From positions 1 through 64,000 of the forward strand of contig JAVVTR010000003.1 in the NCBI GenBank assembly GCA_036653535.1: 64,000 nucleotides of DNA, written 5' to 3'. Positions 26,491 through 35,781 of this stretch are shown one piece after another. Every line of letters starts with the position of its first letter. The stretch's first letter is position 1. The DNA comes from JAVVTR01 sp036653535. GTDB lineage: Bacteria; Bacteroidota; Bacteroidia; Bacteroidales; P3. Position numbers and translations under genes: made by a program. The notes under the pieces were generated by a model. That model did no database searches. It was not told the DNA's origin and saw only the letters and a program-made list of their open reading frames with translations.

Positions 26491-28191
26491 ATGAAAGAAT
26501 TAAAAAATCCAATGAATTCACATTCCATACCGTGCTCTAATACACCAACGCAAAAAATATACGGAAACCTTATAGATATACATAAGCGAGAAATTTATTC
26601 CGCAGAGATAGTAATACATGACGGAATTATTTCAGAAATAAATCGTAACGACCTTGCTTGCGATTCATATATTTGTCCTGGATTAATTGATGCACACGTA
26701 CATATTGAAAGTTCCATGCTTACCCCACAAAGATTCGGTCAATTAGTTATTCAACATGGAACGGTGGCGGTTGTAACCGATCCCCACGAAATAGCCAATG
26801 TAATGGGCATGGAGGGAATTCGTTTTATGGTAGATAATAGCACCAAATCGCCCATTTCCACTTTCTTTACTATCCCATCTTGCGTTCCTGCCACCTCTTT
26901 GGATGTATCCGGAGCCACCATAAGCGCCAAGGATGTAGAAGAAATGGCTCAATCTAAAAATTTTGTTGGTCTATCGGAGATGATGAATGTGTTAGGAGTG
27001 GTAAATCAAGAGGTGGAAGTAATGAATAAAATTGCCATTGCTAAAAAACACAACTTGACTATCGATGGACACGCCCCAGCCATAGTGGGTGAAACCTTTA
27101 AAATATATGCAAACCATGGTATTACCACCGATCATGAATGTGTTACAGCAGAAGAGGCACAAGAAAAAATAACATTGGGTGTTAAAATCCTTATTAGAGA
27201 AGGGAGTGCAGCACGCAATTATAACGCCCTTAAGTCTTTAATTAAAAGCAATCCAAAGGATGTAATGTTTTGTAGTGATGATTCTCATCCGGATGAAATT
27301 GTAGAATTAGGCCATATGGATAAAATAGTAAGATGCGCTTTAGCCGATGGATTCAATATTTTTGATGTATTGAGAATAGCTACTATACATCCTATAAAAC
27401 ACTATCATCTAAATTTAGGAACACTAAAAGTGGGTGATCCTGCCGATTTTATAATGATAGACCACCCAAAATCTTTTCAAACAGAACGGGTATATATTCG
27501 TGGAGTAAAAAAATACGACCGAAAAGAAGCTACAGAAAAAACTATAATTTCTGATAATAAGCAAGAAGAATTCTCTAAAGAAATCAATAATTTTAAGCAC
27601 TATCCAATAGAAATCTCTGCCCTAAGGAAGCAAGTTACCTCCCCTATAACCGCTATTTCTATCACCGATGGAGAATTGGTAACTACAGCATACAAATACA
27701 TCCCTAATCGTCCATTGGATAATTTGGAATCCGATTTAACCAACGATCTCATAAAAATTGTATATATCAATCGCTACCACAATGGTATTCCTCAAGTGGC
27801 ATTTTGTAAAGGTTTTCATCTAAAAAAAGGAGCTATTGCCAGTTCTATTGCCCACGACTCTCATAATATTATTGCCGTAGGTTGTAACGACGAAGAACTT
27901 GCCATGGCTATTAATGCAGTTATAAAACAAAAAGGCGGTCTTTCTGTTTGCTCGGATCATACAATACAAACCTTAGCTTTGCCTATTGCCGGTATATTAA
28001 GCGATTCCCCTGGAGAAAAAGTAGCTATGGAATATAAAAAATTATCAAAGCAGACCCACGATATGGGGTGTTCCCTTCATGCGCCCTTTATGACTTTGTC
28101 TTTTTTATCGTTGGTAGTTATTCCCTATATTAAAATCGGAGAAAAAGGTCTATTCGATTATACTACTTTTGATTGGATAAAAGAGGAATAG
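26491..28191 (+). CDS. ade: Adenine deaminase
   Basis: 566-residue amidohydrolase converting adenine to hypoxanthine and ammonia. Metal-binding motifs are PGLIDAHVHIESSML (near residue 70), HEIANVMG and the DGHAP region with GITTDHECV, then FCSDDSHPDE. The C-terminal adenine deaminase domain is present (AIASSIAHDSHNI, AINAVIKQKGG, PFMTLSFLSL). Length agrees with the family. A second in-frame ATG seven codons later is an alternative start. Lying after amtB, it may belong to a nitrogen scavenging set: deamination frees ammonium. That link is inference from position. Confidence 0.94.
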   Translation: MKELKNPMNSHSIPCSNTPTQKIYGNLIDIHKREIYSAEIVIHDGIISEINRNDLACDSYICPGLIDAHVHIESSMLTPQRFGQLVIQHGTVAVVTDPHEIANVMGMEGIRFMVDNSTKSPISTFFTIPSCVPATSLDVSGATISAKDVEEMAQSKNFVGLSEMMNVLGVVNQEVEVMNKIAIAKKHNLTIDGHAPAIVGETFKIYANHGITTDHECVTAEEAQEKITLGVKILIREGSAARNYNALKSLIKSNPKDVMFCSDDSHPDEIVELGHMDKIVRCALADGFNIFDVLRIATIHPIKHYHLNLGTLKVGDPADFIMIDHPKSFQTERVYIRGVKKYDRKEATEKTIISDNKQEEFSKEINNFKHYPIEISALRKQVTSPITAISITDGELVTTAYKYIPNRPLDNLESDLTNDLIKIVYINRYHNGIPQVAFCKGFHLKKGAIASSIAHDSHNIIAVGCNDEELAMAINAVIKQKGGLSVCSDHTIQTLALPIAGILSDSPGEKVAMEYKKLSKQTHDMGCSLHAPFMTLSFLSLVVIPYIKIGEKGLFDYTTFDWIKEE

Positions 28192-28193
28192 AC

Positions 28194-28272
28194 AAATAAA
28201 GTAAGACCAGCAACACTTGACTTGACTTGACTTGACTTGGCTTTGCTTTATTTACTCGATTTTACTTTATTT
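28194..28272. terminator. Inverted repeat between ade and the nitroreductase, with (ACTTG)5 inside
   Basis: AAATAAAGTAA (28194-28204) is complementary to TTACTTTATTT (28262-28272), which contains the stop of the convergent gene. Between them lies a perfect five-fold ACTTG tandem repeat (28215-28239). The loop is long, so the termination role is uncertain. Confidence 0.35.
28215..28239. repeat. (ACTTG)5 pentanucleotide repeat
   Basis: Five perfect tandem ACTTG units in the intergenic space between two convergent genes. It is likely to vary in copy number by slippage; no coding effect is expected. Confidence 0.9.
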
Positions 28273-29128
28273 TTTGAACAGAAATATCTTGCTTGTCGAT
28301 ATAGCGAGTAAACATAAATTCAGGCATGCCTAAAGCCATGGCAGCATGTACCTTTCCTTTTATGCCCAAAGATTGAATAAATTTATTTTTTTTATCCTGC
28401 TGAAAAGCAGTACAAACAAAACCCATATAAAAATGGCCAACACATAGGCTTTCTGCCATAAGGGACGCATTTTGATAGGCTAAATTTGCATCTTGACAAC
28501 CAAAGCGACTTTCTATTGGGGTGTGAATTAAAATTACAGCAGTAGCATTCCTCAAAATTAAATCTTTCCCTTGGTCGTATTCGGCTTTTAATTTTCGGAA
28601 TTTTGGAAGCATTTTATACACTCCTCCCAAAAAAGGTTTTAACAACGGCTTTAATAATGGGTGTTCCATTTTTTTCATAAGCCCACAAAAGGTATCTATA
28701 GTGAACTTACTTATTTTTTGTAAATCCTTGGGATTAGTAATTAATGTAAAATAAACTTGTTGAGAATTCATAGCCGTGGGCGCTCTATGCGCTGCTTCCA
28801 AAATTAAATCTAAAGTGGAGACCGGAATTTCCACTTTGGAAAAAGCCCGATTAGACCTACGACTTTGACATAATAACAAAATCTGCTCCGCTGTAGGCAA
28901 TTTTTCCCTTTTTATTGCATGTAGCTTAGAGGCCGGAAAAAGAGAATGGGTAATAGAATCGGTAGGACATACAGCTACACAATGCCCACAGGATATACAA
29001 TTTTCTGGATTTTCTATCTCGATTTTCTTACTTTCCCCCTCTTGTGTGAAAATTTTAGAAGTACAAATACGTACGCAACGACCGCAAGCAATACAACTTT
29101 CCTGATTTATTTTTAATATAAAATTCAT
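28262..29128 (-). CDS. Nitroreductase with N-terminal 2[4Fe-4S] ferredoxin domain
   Basis: 288-residue flavoenzyme. The N-terminal 60 residues are a bacterial ferredoxin with two clusters: CIACGRCVRIC and CISCGHCVAVCP. The rest is a nitroreductase fold binding FMN (SRRSNRAFSKVEIP, HRAPTAMNSQQVYF, ATAVILIHTPI). The fusion delivers electrons from a ferredoxin source to the flavin; this architecture is common in anaerobes. The physiological acceptor is unknown. It is transcribed alone and converges on ade. Confidence 0.9.
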   Translation of the reverse strand: MNFILKINQESCIACGRCVRICTSKIFTQEGESKKIEIENPENCISCGHCVAVCPTDSITHSLFPASKLHAIKREKLPTAEQILLLCQSRRSNRAFSKVEIPVSTLDLILEAAHRAPTAMNSQQVYFTLITNPKDLQKISKFTIDTFCGLMKKMEHPLLKPLLKPFLGGVYKMLPKFRKLKAEYDQGKDLILRNATAVILIHTPIESRFGCQDANLAYQNASLMAESLCVGHFYMGFVCTAFQQDKKNKFIQSLGIKGKVHAAMALGMPEFMFTRYIDKQDISVQKIK

Positions 29129-29215
29129 AGGTCAATAATCTCCTTTTATAATTTCCATGCAAAGTACAGAAAAATATTGAAAATAATCAAATAGTAAAAA
29201 GCATTATAATAATAT

Positions 29216-29246
29216 TTTGTCGGTTCATCATATTATTGTAACTTCG
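29216..29246 (+). promoter_or_regulatory. Promoter of the dipeptidyl peptidase III gene
   Basis: TTTG (29216-29219), 19 bases, TAACTTCG (29239-29246). The -7 box departs from TAnnTTTG at one base; spacing is exact. It lies 86 bases above the ATG at 29333. Confidence 0.6.
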
Positions 29247-29332
29247 CCCGATTAAATTTAAATTAAAGCTTTTTTTAACATCTGGTGCGTAGAAAACTTT
29301 TCCACTCCTCGTGCCTAAAAAAATTACAACTT

Positions 29333-31447
29333 ATGAAATTTATTTCATCATTAACTCTTATAGCCATGACCGTTTTTTCTTTTTCGGCTTGTTCCGGATA
29401 CAAGACCAAACCGGGAGATTTCAAGTACACTATCGACCAATTTGCCGATGTAAAAGTAATGCGTTATCAAATTCCAGAATGGGATAGCCTTAGCTTAGCC
29501 CAAAAAGAACTACTCTACTACCTAAGCGAAGCGGCCAACTGCGGACGAGACATATTTTACGATCAAAATTTCAAATATAATTTATTAATTCGCCATACCT
29601 TAGAAGCCATAGAGCGAAGCTATTCTGGAGATAGAAATAGTACTTCTTTCCATGGCTTTGAAACTTATTTAAAAAGAATATGGTTTTCCAATGGTATCCA
29701 TCATCACTATGGAAACAATAAATTTGTACCCGAATTTTCAAAGTCTTATTTCCAAAATTTAATGGACTCTTCCGATCTTTCCCCCGTGTTAGCTTTGCTT
29801 CAAGATGCCTCTAAAAACGCCCAAAACGAAAATAGTGACCTCTTGGTTTTATCCATAAAAAACGCCAAAGACTTATCCACTTTTCTCACTCCAATTCTTT
29901 TCGATCCTACTCTCTATGCAAAAAAAATAAATTTAGATGCCACTTTGGGTTTAATAGAAAATTCTACCGTAAATTATTACCAAGGAGTAAGTACGAGTGA
30001 AGCAGAAAATTTCTATAGCAATATGGCCAAAAACTATATTCAAGAAAATCCAAATGCAGTACAAAAGCCTATCTCTTACGGTCTAAATTCCAAATTGATA
30101 AAACGAAATGGGAAAATAATGGAGGAGACCTACAAAGTAGGAGGACTTTATACCAAGGCTATAGAAAAAATAGTTTTTTGGCTACAAAAGGCAGCATCGG
30201 TAGCAGAAAATCCCGCTCAAAAAGCGCATATTGAAAAACTAATAGAATACTACCAAAATGGAGATCTAAAAACTTGGGACGAATACAACATTATGTGGGT
30301 AGAAGATAAAAATTCCGTAGTGGATTATAATAACGGTTTTATTGAAACCTATTCCGATCCTTTAGGGATGAAAGCCAGTTGGGAGGCTATTGCTAATTTT
30401 AAGAACAAAGAAGCTACCAAACGCACAGAAATTATAGGAAACAACGCACAATGGTTTGAAGATCATTCTCCGGTAGATCCTCGCTTTAAAAAAGAAAAAG
30501 TAAAAGGTATTACAGCTAAAGTAATTACAGTGGCCCAATTGGGAGGCGACTGCTTTCCTACCCCACCCATAGGCATTAATCTCCCCAATGCCGATTGGAT
30601 TCGTCGCGACCATGGTTCCAAGTCCGTAACCATAGAAAACCTCACCGAAGCCTATGATAAATCGGCAGAAGAAGGTAAAAGTATGCTCCAGGAATTTGCC
30701 TTCGATCAAGCAGAAATTGATCTTAATAAAACCTACGGAAGCCTTGGCAGTAATCTACATACCGATTTACATGAATGTTTAGGACACGGTTCCGGCAAAC
30801 TTTTACCTAACACCAGTTCCGAAGCTCTAAAAAATTACTCTTCCACCTTAGAAGAGGCTCGCGCCGACCTCTTTGCCCTATATTACTTGGCAGATCCAAA
30901 ACTTCAAGAATTACATTTGGTTCCCAATAATTCGGTTGCCAAGGCAGAATACAACTCTTATATTCGCAATGGACTAATGACCCAATTAGTACGTATAGAA
31001 CCAGGAAAAAACTTAGAAGAAGCACACATGCGTAATCGTAGTTTAATTGCCCATTGGGTTTATGAAAAGGGACTTGCAGAAAAAGTAATAGAAAAAATAA
31101 GCAAAAACGGAAAAACATATTTTAAAATCCACGACTACGAAAAACTACGGATATTATTCGGAAAATTATTATCGGAAATGCAACGTATTAAATCGGAAGG
31201 GGACTATATATCCGGGAAAAATTTGGTAGAGAATTATGGGGTAAAAGTAGATCCTGTTTTGCACAAAGAAGTACTAAGTCGCTATAAAACATTAAACTTA
31301 GCACCTTATGGTGGCTTTGTAAATCCTAAATTGAGCCCTATTATAAAAAACGGACGTATCCAAAATGTAGAGGTAAGTTATCCCGATAATTTCAAAAAAC
31401 AAATGTTAGAATACGGGCAAAAATACTCTTTCCTACCCCTATTATAA
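29333..31447 (+). CDS. Dipeptidyl peptidase III family zinc peptidase (lipoprotein)
   Basis: 704-residue metallopeptidase that removes dipeptides from the N-terminus of peptides. The zinc motif HECLGH is at about residue 479-484, the HECLGH variant found in Bacteroides enzymes rather than HELLGH of eukaryotes. The third ligand is in EEARADLFALYYL at about residue 506. The ATG at 29333 gives a lipoprotein signal (MKFISSLTLIAMTVF then FSAC), so it is probably membrane-anchored in the periplasm; a GTG start at 29285 would spoil this. It stands alone with its own promoter. Confidence 0.92.
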   Translation: MKFISSLTLIAMTVFSFSACSGYKTKPGDFKYTIDQFADVKVMRYQIPEWDSLSLAQKELLYYLSEAANCGRDIFYDQNFKYNLLIRHTLEAIERSYSGDRNSTSFHGFETYLKRIWFSNGIHHHYGNNKFVPEFSKSYFQNLMDSSDLSPVLALLQDASKNAQNENSDLLVLSIKNAKDLSTFLTPILFDPTLYAKKINLDATLGLIENSTVNYYQGVSTSEAENFYSNMAKNYIQENPNAVQKPISYGLNSKLIKRNGKIMEETYKVGGLYTKAIEKIVFWLQKAASVAENPAQKAHIEKLIEYYQNGDLKTWDEYNIMWVEDKNSVVDYNNGFIETYSDPLGMKASWEAIANFKNKEATKRTEIIGNNAQWFEDHSPVDPRFKKEKVKGITAKVITVAQLGGDCFPTPPIGINLPNADWIRRDHGSKSVTIENLTEAYDKSAEEGKSMLQEFAFDQAEIDLNKTYGSLGSNLHTDLHECLGHGSGKLLPNTSSEALKNYSSTLEEARADLFALYYLADPKLQELHLVPNNSVAKAEYNSYIRNGLMTQLVRIEPGKNLEEAHMRNRSLIAHWVYEKGLAEKVIEKISKNGKTYFKIHDYEKLRILFGKLLSEMQRIKSEGDYISGKNLVENYGVKVDPVLHKEVLSRYKTLNLAPYGGFVNPKLSPIIKNGRIQNVEVSYPDNFKKQMLEYGQKYSFLPLL

Positions 31448-31456
31448 TAAATTTTG

Positions 31457-31464
31457 TACCTTTG
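31457..31464 (+). promoter_or_regulatory. Candidate -7 box upstream of the DUF1015 gene (TACCTTTG)
   Basis: TACCTTTG followed by CC, directly after the peptidase stop. No TTTG at -33. If used, the transcript would include the hairpin at 31485-31512 in its leader. Confidence 0.45.
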
Positions 31465-31484
31465 CCTGTTTTATTTCCTTCCAT

Positions 31485-31516
31485 AGACTACTCTTTGCGC
31501 CTTTAGTAGTCTTTTA
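31485..31516 (+). terminator. Hairpin with T tail between the peptidase and the DUF1015 gene
   Basis: AGACTACT (31485-31492) and AGTAGTCT (31505-31512), loop of 12, followed by TTTTAT. It may simply terminate the peptidase mRNA, or act as an attenuator in the DUF1015 leader if the -7 box at 31457 is real. Confidence 0.55.
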
Positions 31517-31548
31517 TACAAAAATATAAACCAAAAAAACATTATATC

Positions 31549-32802
31549 ATGTCAATTATCAAAGCATTCAAAGGTTTGAGACCGCCTGTAAACATTGTGG
31601 AAAAATTGGCTTCCCGTCCTTATGACGTATTAAATTCTAACGAAGCTCGCAAAGAAGCTGCCGGTAATGAATATTCCTTACTTAGAGTAACCAAAGCCGA
31701 AATTGATCTTCCGCAAGGAATAGATGAACATTCTCAAGCTGTTTACGATAAAGTAGTGGAAAATTATACCGCTTTTAAGAAAAACGGATGGTTGATTCAG
31801 GACCCGGAAGAAAAGTTGTACATCTACGCACAAACTATGGATGGCCGTACCCAATACGGAATTGTTGCATGCTGTCATATAGACGACTATTTCAACAACG
31901 TAATAAAAAAACACGAACTTACTCGTAAAGACAAGGAAGAAGATCGTATGATTCACGTGCGCATTACCAATGCCAACGTAGAACCTGTATTTTTCTCTTA
32001 TCCCAACCATAAAGAAATAGACCAAATTGTAGAAAAAATCGTAAAAAGCGAAAAACCAATTTATGATTTTAAAGGAAAAGAAGATGGTTTCGGTCACCAA
32101 TTTTGGATCATTAACGATAAAGCTACTATTAATCGCTTAATAGAAATATTTGATAAAGAAATTCCTGCTTTGTATGTAGCCGATGGACACCACCGTACTG
32201 CTGCCGCTGCTTTAGTTGGCAAAGAAAAACGTGCCAAAAACCCCAGCCATACAGGGAAAGAAGAATACAATTATTTCATGTCCGTTATTTTCCCCGACAA
32301 CCAACTTAAAATAATTGATTACAACCGATTGGTAAAAGATTTAAACGGTTTATCTTCTGCTCAATTAATAGAGAAACTCCACACTTGTTTTGATGTAAAA
32401 GAAATGGGTGGCAACATTTTTAAACCTTCTAAATTGCATCAATTCAGCATGTACTTAGATGGAAAATGGTACTGCTTAGAGGCCAAACAAGGTACTTTCA
32501 ACGACCAGGATCCTATTGGGGTATTGGATGTAACTATTTTATCTAATCTCGTTTTAGATAAAATTTTGGGAATAAAAGATTTAAGAACCGATAAGCGCAT
32601 AGATTTTGTTGGTGGTATTCGTGGTTTAAGCGAATTGCAACGTAGAGTAGACCAAGGTGAAATGAAAGTTGCTTTTGCTCTCTACCCTGTTTCCATGCAA
32701 CAACTTATTAACATTGCCGATAGTGGAAATATTATGCCACCTAAAACCACTTGGTTTGAACCTAAACTTCGTTCCGGATTAGTAATTCACGAATTAAGCT
32801 AA
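31549..32802 (+). CDS. DUF1015 family protein (HTH-like/kinase-associated, unknown function)
   Basis: 417-residue protein of family DUF1015. It starts SIIKAFKGLRPP, continues ASRPYDVLNSNEAR, and has the central histidine motif LYVADGHHRTAAA at about residue 212 and the C-terminal VAFALYPVSMQQLI and MPPKTTWFEPKLRSG. The PPKxTxFxPK ending and the DGHHR motif are diagnostic of the family. In many Bacteroidetes it sits beside serA/serC; here no serine gene is adjacent, so that link is not supported locally. The biochemical function is not established. Confidence 0.9.
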   Translation: MSIIKAFKGLRPPVNIVEKLASRPYDVLNSNEARKEAAGNEYSLLRVTKAEIDLPQGIDEHSQAVYDKVVENYTAFKKNGWLIQDPEEKLYIYAQTMDGRTQYGIVACCHIDDYFNNVIKKHELTRKDKEEDRMIHVRITNANVEPVFFSYPNHKEIDQIVEKIVKSEKPIYDFKGKEDGFGHQFWIINDKATINRLIEIFDKEIPALYVADGHHRTAAAALVGKEKRAKNPSHTGKEEYNYFMSVIFPDNQLKIIDYNRLVKDLNGLSSAQLIEKLHTCFDVKEMGGNIFKPSKLHQFSMYLDGKWYCLEAKQGTFNDQDPIGVLDVTILSNLVLDKILGIKDLRTDKRIDFVGGIRGLSELQRRVDQGEMKVAFALYPVSMQQLINIADSGNIMPPKTTWFEPKLRSGLVIHELS

Positions 32803-32830
32803 TTCCGAAATATTCGCTCCAAATTTTCCC

Positions 32831-32871
32831 AATAAAAAAGCCCGAATCGCAAAGATTCGGGCTTTTTTATT
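32831..32871. terminator. Bidirectional terminator between the DUF1015 gene and the LytTR regulator
   Basis: A perfect 18-base inverted repeat whose GC core is AGCCCGAATC, with GCAAA loop and long A and T tracts on either side. It separates two convergent genes. Confidence 0.9.
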
Positions 32872-32919
32872 GGAGAAAAAAAACGCCTGTTTTACCTATA
32901 TTCTATATTTTACGCTAAA

Positions 32920-33681
32920 CTATCCATTGCCATTTTCTCCGCAAAACCAAGCTTTAAACTCCGATATTCTCGCCTTACTAATTACGACCCTCTCAGAAGT
33001 AGCTACTTTTAAATTAACAACCAAACGATTATTAAACCATAAGTCTATATCCTTTACCGATTTTTTGGAAATAAGATATTGTCGGTTCACCCTAAAAAAA
33101 ACATCTGGATCTAAATTATCAGACAAACTATCCAAAGTCTGCGACATGGCATAGCCTTCTTTTTCGCTTAATACTGCTTTTACCGAACCATCACTAATGC
33201 AAAAATATTGAACCATATCCACCGCCAAAGGAATTAACTTTCCTCCTTTGTAAGAAAGCAGAAAATGAGATTTGTAATTTTGGGAACGCACAAAAGAGAG
33301 ACAATCCGTCTGCTTGTTTCTATTATATAAAAACAAATATTTATTTATGGCTTCTCTTAGATCGGCTTCCGAAATAGGTTTCAGTAAATAATCTATACTA
33401 TTTTCTTTAAAGGCCCGTAAAGCATACTGCTCTGAATCTGCCATAAAAACAATGGGGCTTTTACATTCTACCAAGTGAAAAATTTCAAACGAACAACCAT
33501 CCCTTAAAGATATATTCGCAAAAATAAGATCTGGCATGGGATGACTACATAGCCATTCTTTACTCTCCTTAATTTTATCTATCACCGCCAATATTTCTAT
33601 TGGTGGAAAATTTTTATTCAAAAATTTTCGAAGAATTTGAAGCGTTATTTTGTCGTTTTCTATAATTAATACTTTTATCAT
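32920..33681 (-). CDS. LytTR-type response regulator with a degenerate receiver
   Basis: 253-residue two-domain regulator: receiver (residues 1-120) and LytTR DNA-binding domain (about 145-245; FFRVNRQYLISKKSVKDI, read as two parts, then NRLVVNLKV). The receiver lacks key residues. The phospho-acceptor Asp position in PDLIFANISLRDG is Asn56, the acidic pair near the N-terminus reads IENDK, and the Thr/Ser switch position in IVFMADSE is Met or Ala. The Lys of LLKPIS (101) is kept. It is therefore probably phosphorylation-independent. No histidine kinase is adjacent. Targets are unknown. It follows the transglutaminase-like gene after 43 bases and may share its transcript. Confidence 0.88.
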   Translation of the reverse strand: MIKVLIIENDKITLQILRKFLNKNFPPIEILAVIDKIKESKEWLCSHPMPDLIFANISLRDGCSFEIFHLVECKSPIVFMADSEQYALRAFKENSIDYLLKPISEADLREAINKYLFLYNRNKQTDCLSFVRSQNYKSHFLLSYKGGKLIPLAVDMVQYFCISDGSVKAVLSEKEGYAMSQTLDSLSDNLDPDVFFRVNRQYLISKKSVKDIDLWFNNRLVVNLKVATSERVVISKARISEFKAWFCGENGNG

Positions 33682-33724
33682 ATATTCTTAGCATTCCTCA
33701 AATATTATCCTTTAGCATTCGATT

Positions 33725-35485
33725 TTATTCTATAATAAAAGCCGTTTTCCCTTGCCACTTAGCCGATAAAAAGCCGATTTTTGTCTCTATATTATTAGGA
33801 TCACAAATATAGTATTTTCCTTCCATCGACTGCAAATATGCCGGATGGTCAATCACTAACGAACTTGGTTCTTTTTTACCAAAATCAAATTTTACAGCCG
33901 CTACCACATAGAGCGGATATTCTATCAATACTACCTTTAATTTCAAAAATTTCTCACATAAATGAGCCAAAAGAATCGATCGGTCGCGAGAGTCTGCCCC
34001 CTGAAAAGCAAAAATTTCTTCAGGAAAAAGACCGGTACCAGGAGCTATATCCTCAGCAATTTTCCCAGATAATGGGAATTGAGTTCGTAAATAATTCATC
34101 AAATAAACTAAAGCCGAAGCCTTAGCGACAGCCTCTCCTAAAGCTTTATTCTTTTCCACTATACTGTCCAAAACCCTTCCCATTTTACTATTAAAAGAGC
34201 GTTCTAATATATATCCCAAGGGAGTAGTATAATAAATAGCCGTTTGTGTAGGAGGATATTTTTTATAAACTTCCGATAAACGCTCGTTATATGCATATAT
34301 TCCTTTTTTTTCGTATAATTTTGGCAAATTATAGACCTGTTGCATTTGTAAACTTAAAGGAGAAGTGGCCATAGCAAAGGTACCACGATAGGTGTATATT
34401 TCTCCCGTTCTCTGCTTAAGACTAAGTTTATCGAAAAGGTAGTAGGTGCCTCCATCTATTTCTACTACTGGTGTTCCATAAATTTTTTCATATACAGGAA
34501 CCATCAATAATACCTTTGAGGTTTTTCCTAAACTCATTCTACCTAATCGCGCCGGATATCCCGCTTGGTTCAACATAAAAGCTACCCAAATAGCTTGCTC
34601 ATTTACCTTATCTTTCACCATTACTTTCGGAGAAGCCGCCAATAACATTTGATAAAAAGCCCAATCGTTTAAATTATATTTCTTCCTCAATTCTTCAAAT
34701 TGATATAGCGCAATATCAAAACGAGTTTCTGATAATTTCTGCCAAAAAACGGCTATAGACTTTTCCGATAAATTGCCTGCTGAATAACGACAAGTAGTAG
34801 GATCCAAATCTACCGACATCTTAACGCCAAAACATTCAAAAGATATGTTTTGTTTACTTATTAATTCATTCTCTCCAGGAGGATCTATAGGGGGAGTATT
34901 CCATGTTTTTAGCTCTTTTATTCCAGTTATAGGAATCGATCCTTGTAGCGATACTCTATCTATAGAATCCACCCCTGCTTCCATATAAACAAGGGGCGCA
35001 TAAATTTTTATCGGATATTTTACCCAAGGTTCCCGTAAATGATTACAATACATCTGATTGTTTTCGCGACGAGTATCACTAAAAGCACCTACTACATTTG
35101 TCTTAATATTCGTGCCAAAAAACTCTACTGCCTCTTCTTTTATTTCCAAAGCTTTTTCTTTAACAGTAGACCAAATACTTAATCCTTGTTCCTTTAACTC
35201 TCTCCCTGTTTGCTTTAAATCTTCTCCCACTTGTTTAAACTCCTCTTTTACCTCCTCTTTTACCTCCTCTTTCCATTGGGCATCTTCTTTTGTAGCCTTG
35301 TTTTTTGTGGAGTCGTTAGCTATACTTTTATCCTTCTGCAGATCTTTCTTCCCTTTCTGTGAATTTTTCTTTCCTTTCTTTATCCGTTCTTGTTCTACCT
35401 TATCCTCCTTTGTATTTTCTTGCCCATAGGTAGGCAATGCCCCAACTCCCAAAAGTAAAAGGATGAAAAATATTAGACGTTTCAT
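33725..35485 (-). CDS. Secreted protein with coiled-coil and degenerate transglutaminase-like region
   Basis: 586-residue exported protein of unknown function. Signal peptide MKRLIFFILLLLGVGALPTYG (given to residue 20 or so), then a very Lys/Glu-rich region predicted as coiled coil (about 25-120). A long middle follows (residues 150-460), and near the C-terminus LFPEEIFAFQGADSRDRSI with LKVVLIEYPLYVVAAVKF and later IDHPAYL. That tail resembles transglutaminase-like domains of Bacteroidetes, in which the motif normally contains a Cys (DCEDR); here the position is Ser (DSRDR), so catalysis is doubtful. It may be a structural or binding protein. It is the first gene of a possible two-gene unit with the LytTR regulator. 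Confidence 0.7.
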   Translation of the reverse strand: MKRLIFFILLLLGVGALPTYGQENTKEDKVEQERIKKGKKNSQKGKKDLQKDKSIANDSTKNKATKEDAQWKEEVKEEVKEEFKQVGEDLKQTGRELKEQGLSIWSTVKEKALEIKEEAVEFFGTNIKTNVVGAFSDTRRENNQMYCNHLREPWVKYPIKIYAPLVYMEAGVDSIDRVSLQGSIPITGIKELKTWNTPPIDPPGENELISKQNISFECFGVKMSVDLDPTTCRYSAGNLSEKSIAVFWQKLSETRFDIALYQFEELRKKYNLNDWAFYQMLLAASPKVMVKDKVNEQAIWVAFMLNQAGYPARLGRMSLGKTSKVLLMVPVYEKIYGTPVVEIDGGTYYLFDKLSLKQRTGEIYTYRGTFAMATSPLSLQMQQVYNLPKLYEKKGIYAYNERLSEVYKKYPPTQTAIYYTTPLGYILERSFNSKMGRVLDSIVEKNKALGEAVAKASALVYLMNYLRTQFPLSGKIAEDIAPGTGLFPEEIFAFQGADSRDRSILLAHLCEKFLKLKVVLIEYPLYVVAAVKFDFGKKEPSSLVIDHPAYLQSMEGKYYICDPNNIETKIGFLSAKWQGKTAFIIE

Positions 35486-35675
35486 ATTAAACTATTTTAG
35501 ATTAATTTATCTTGAACTCAAGCAAAAATACCCAAAAGCAGCAAATACAAGGCTCATAGGGTAGACTTCCTCTTTTTTTAGAAAACAAATATACTCTTTT
35601 TTAAGAAGCTCTCTAAAAAACTATCCGAATTTGTTAATCGGACCATGGTAAATTTCAAAAATCTTCTAAAAACAC

Positions 35676-35719
35676 AAAAGGGAAAGAGATTAACTTTAAA
35701 ATTAATCTCTTTCCCTTTT
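35676..35719. terminator. Terminator below dnaJ
   Basis: A perfect 18-base inverted repeat (core GGGAAAGAGATTAA) with an 8-base loop and A/T flanks. It lies 62 bases beyond the dnaJ stop on the minus strand. Confidence 0.85.
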
Positions 35720-35781
35720 CTAAGGATGCAATAAAATCATAGCTAATAAAGCTTTGTCAATGGCATAATATAGTGCAAAAC

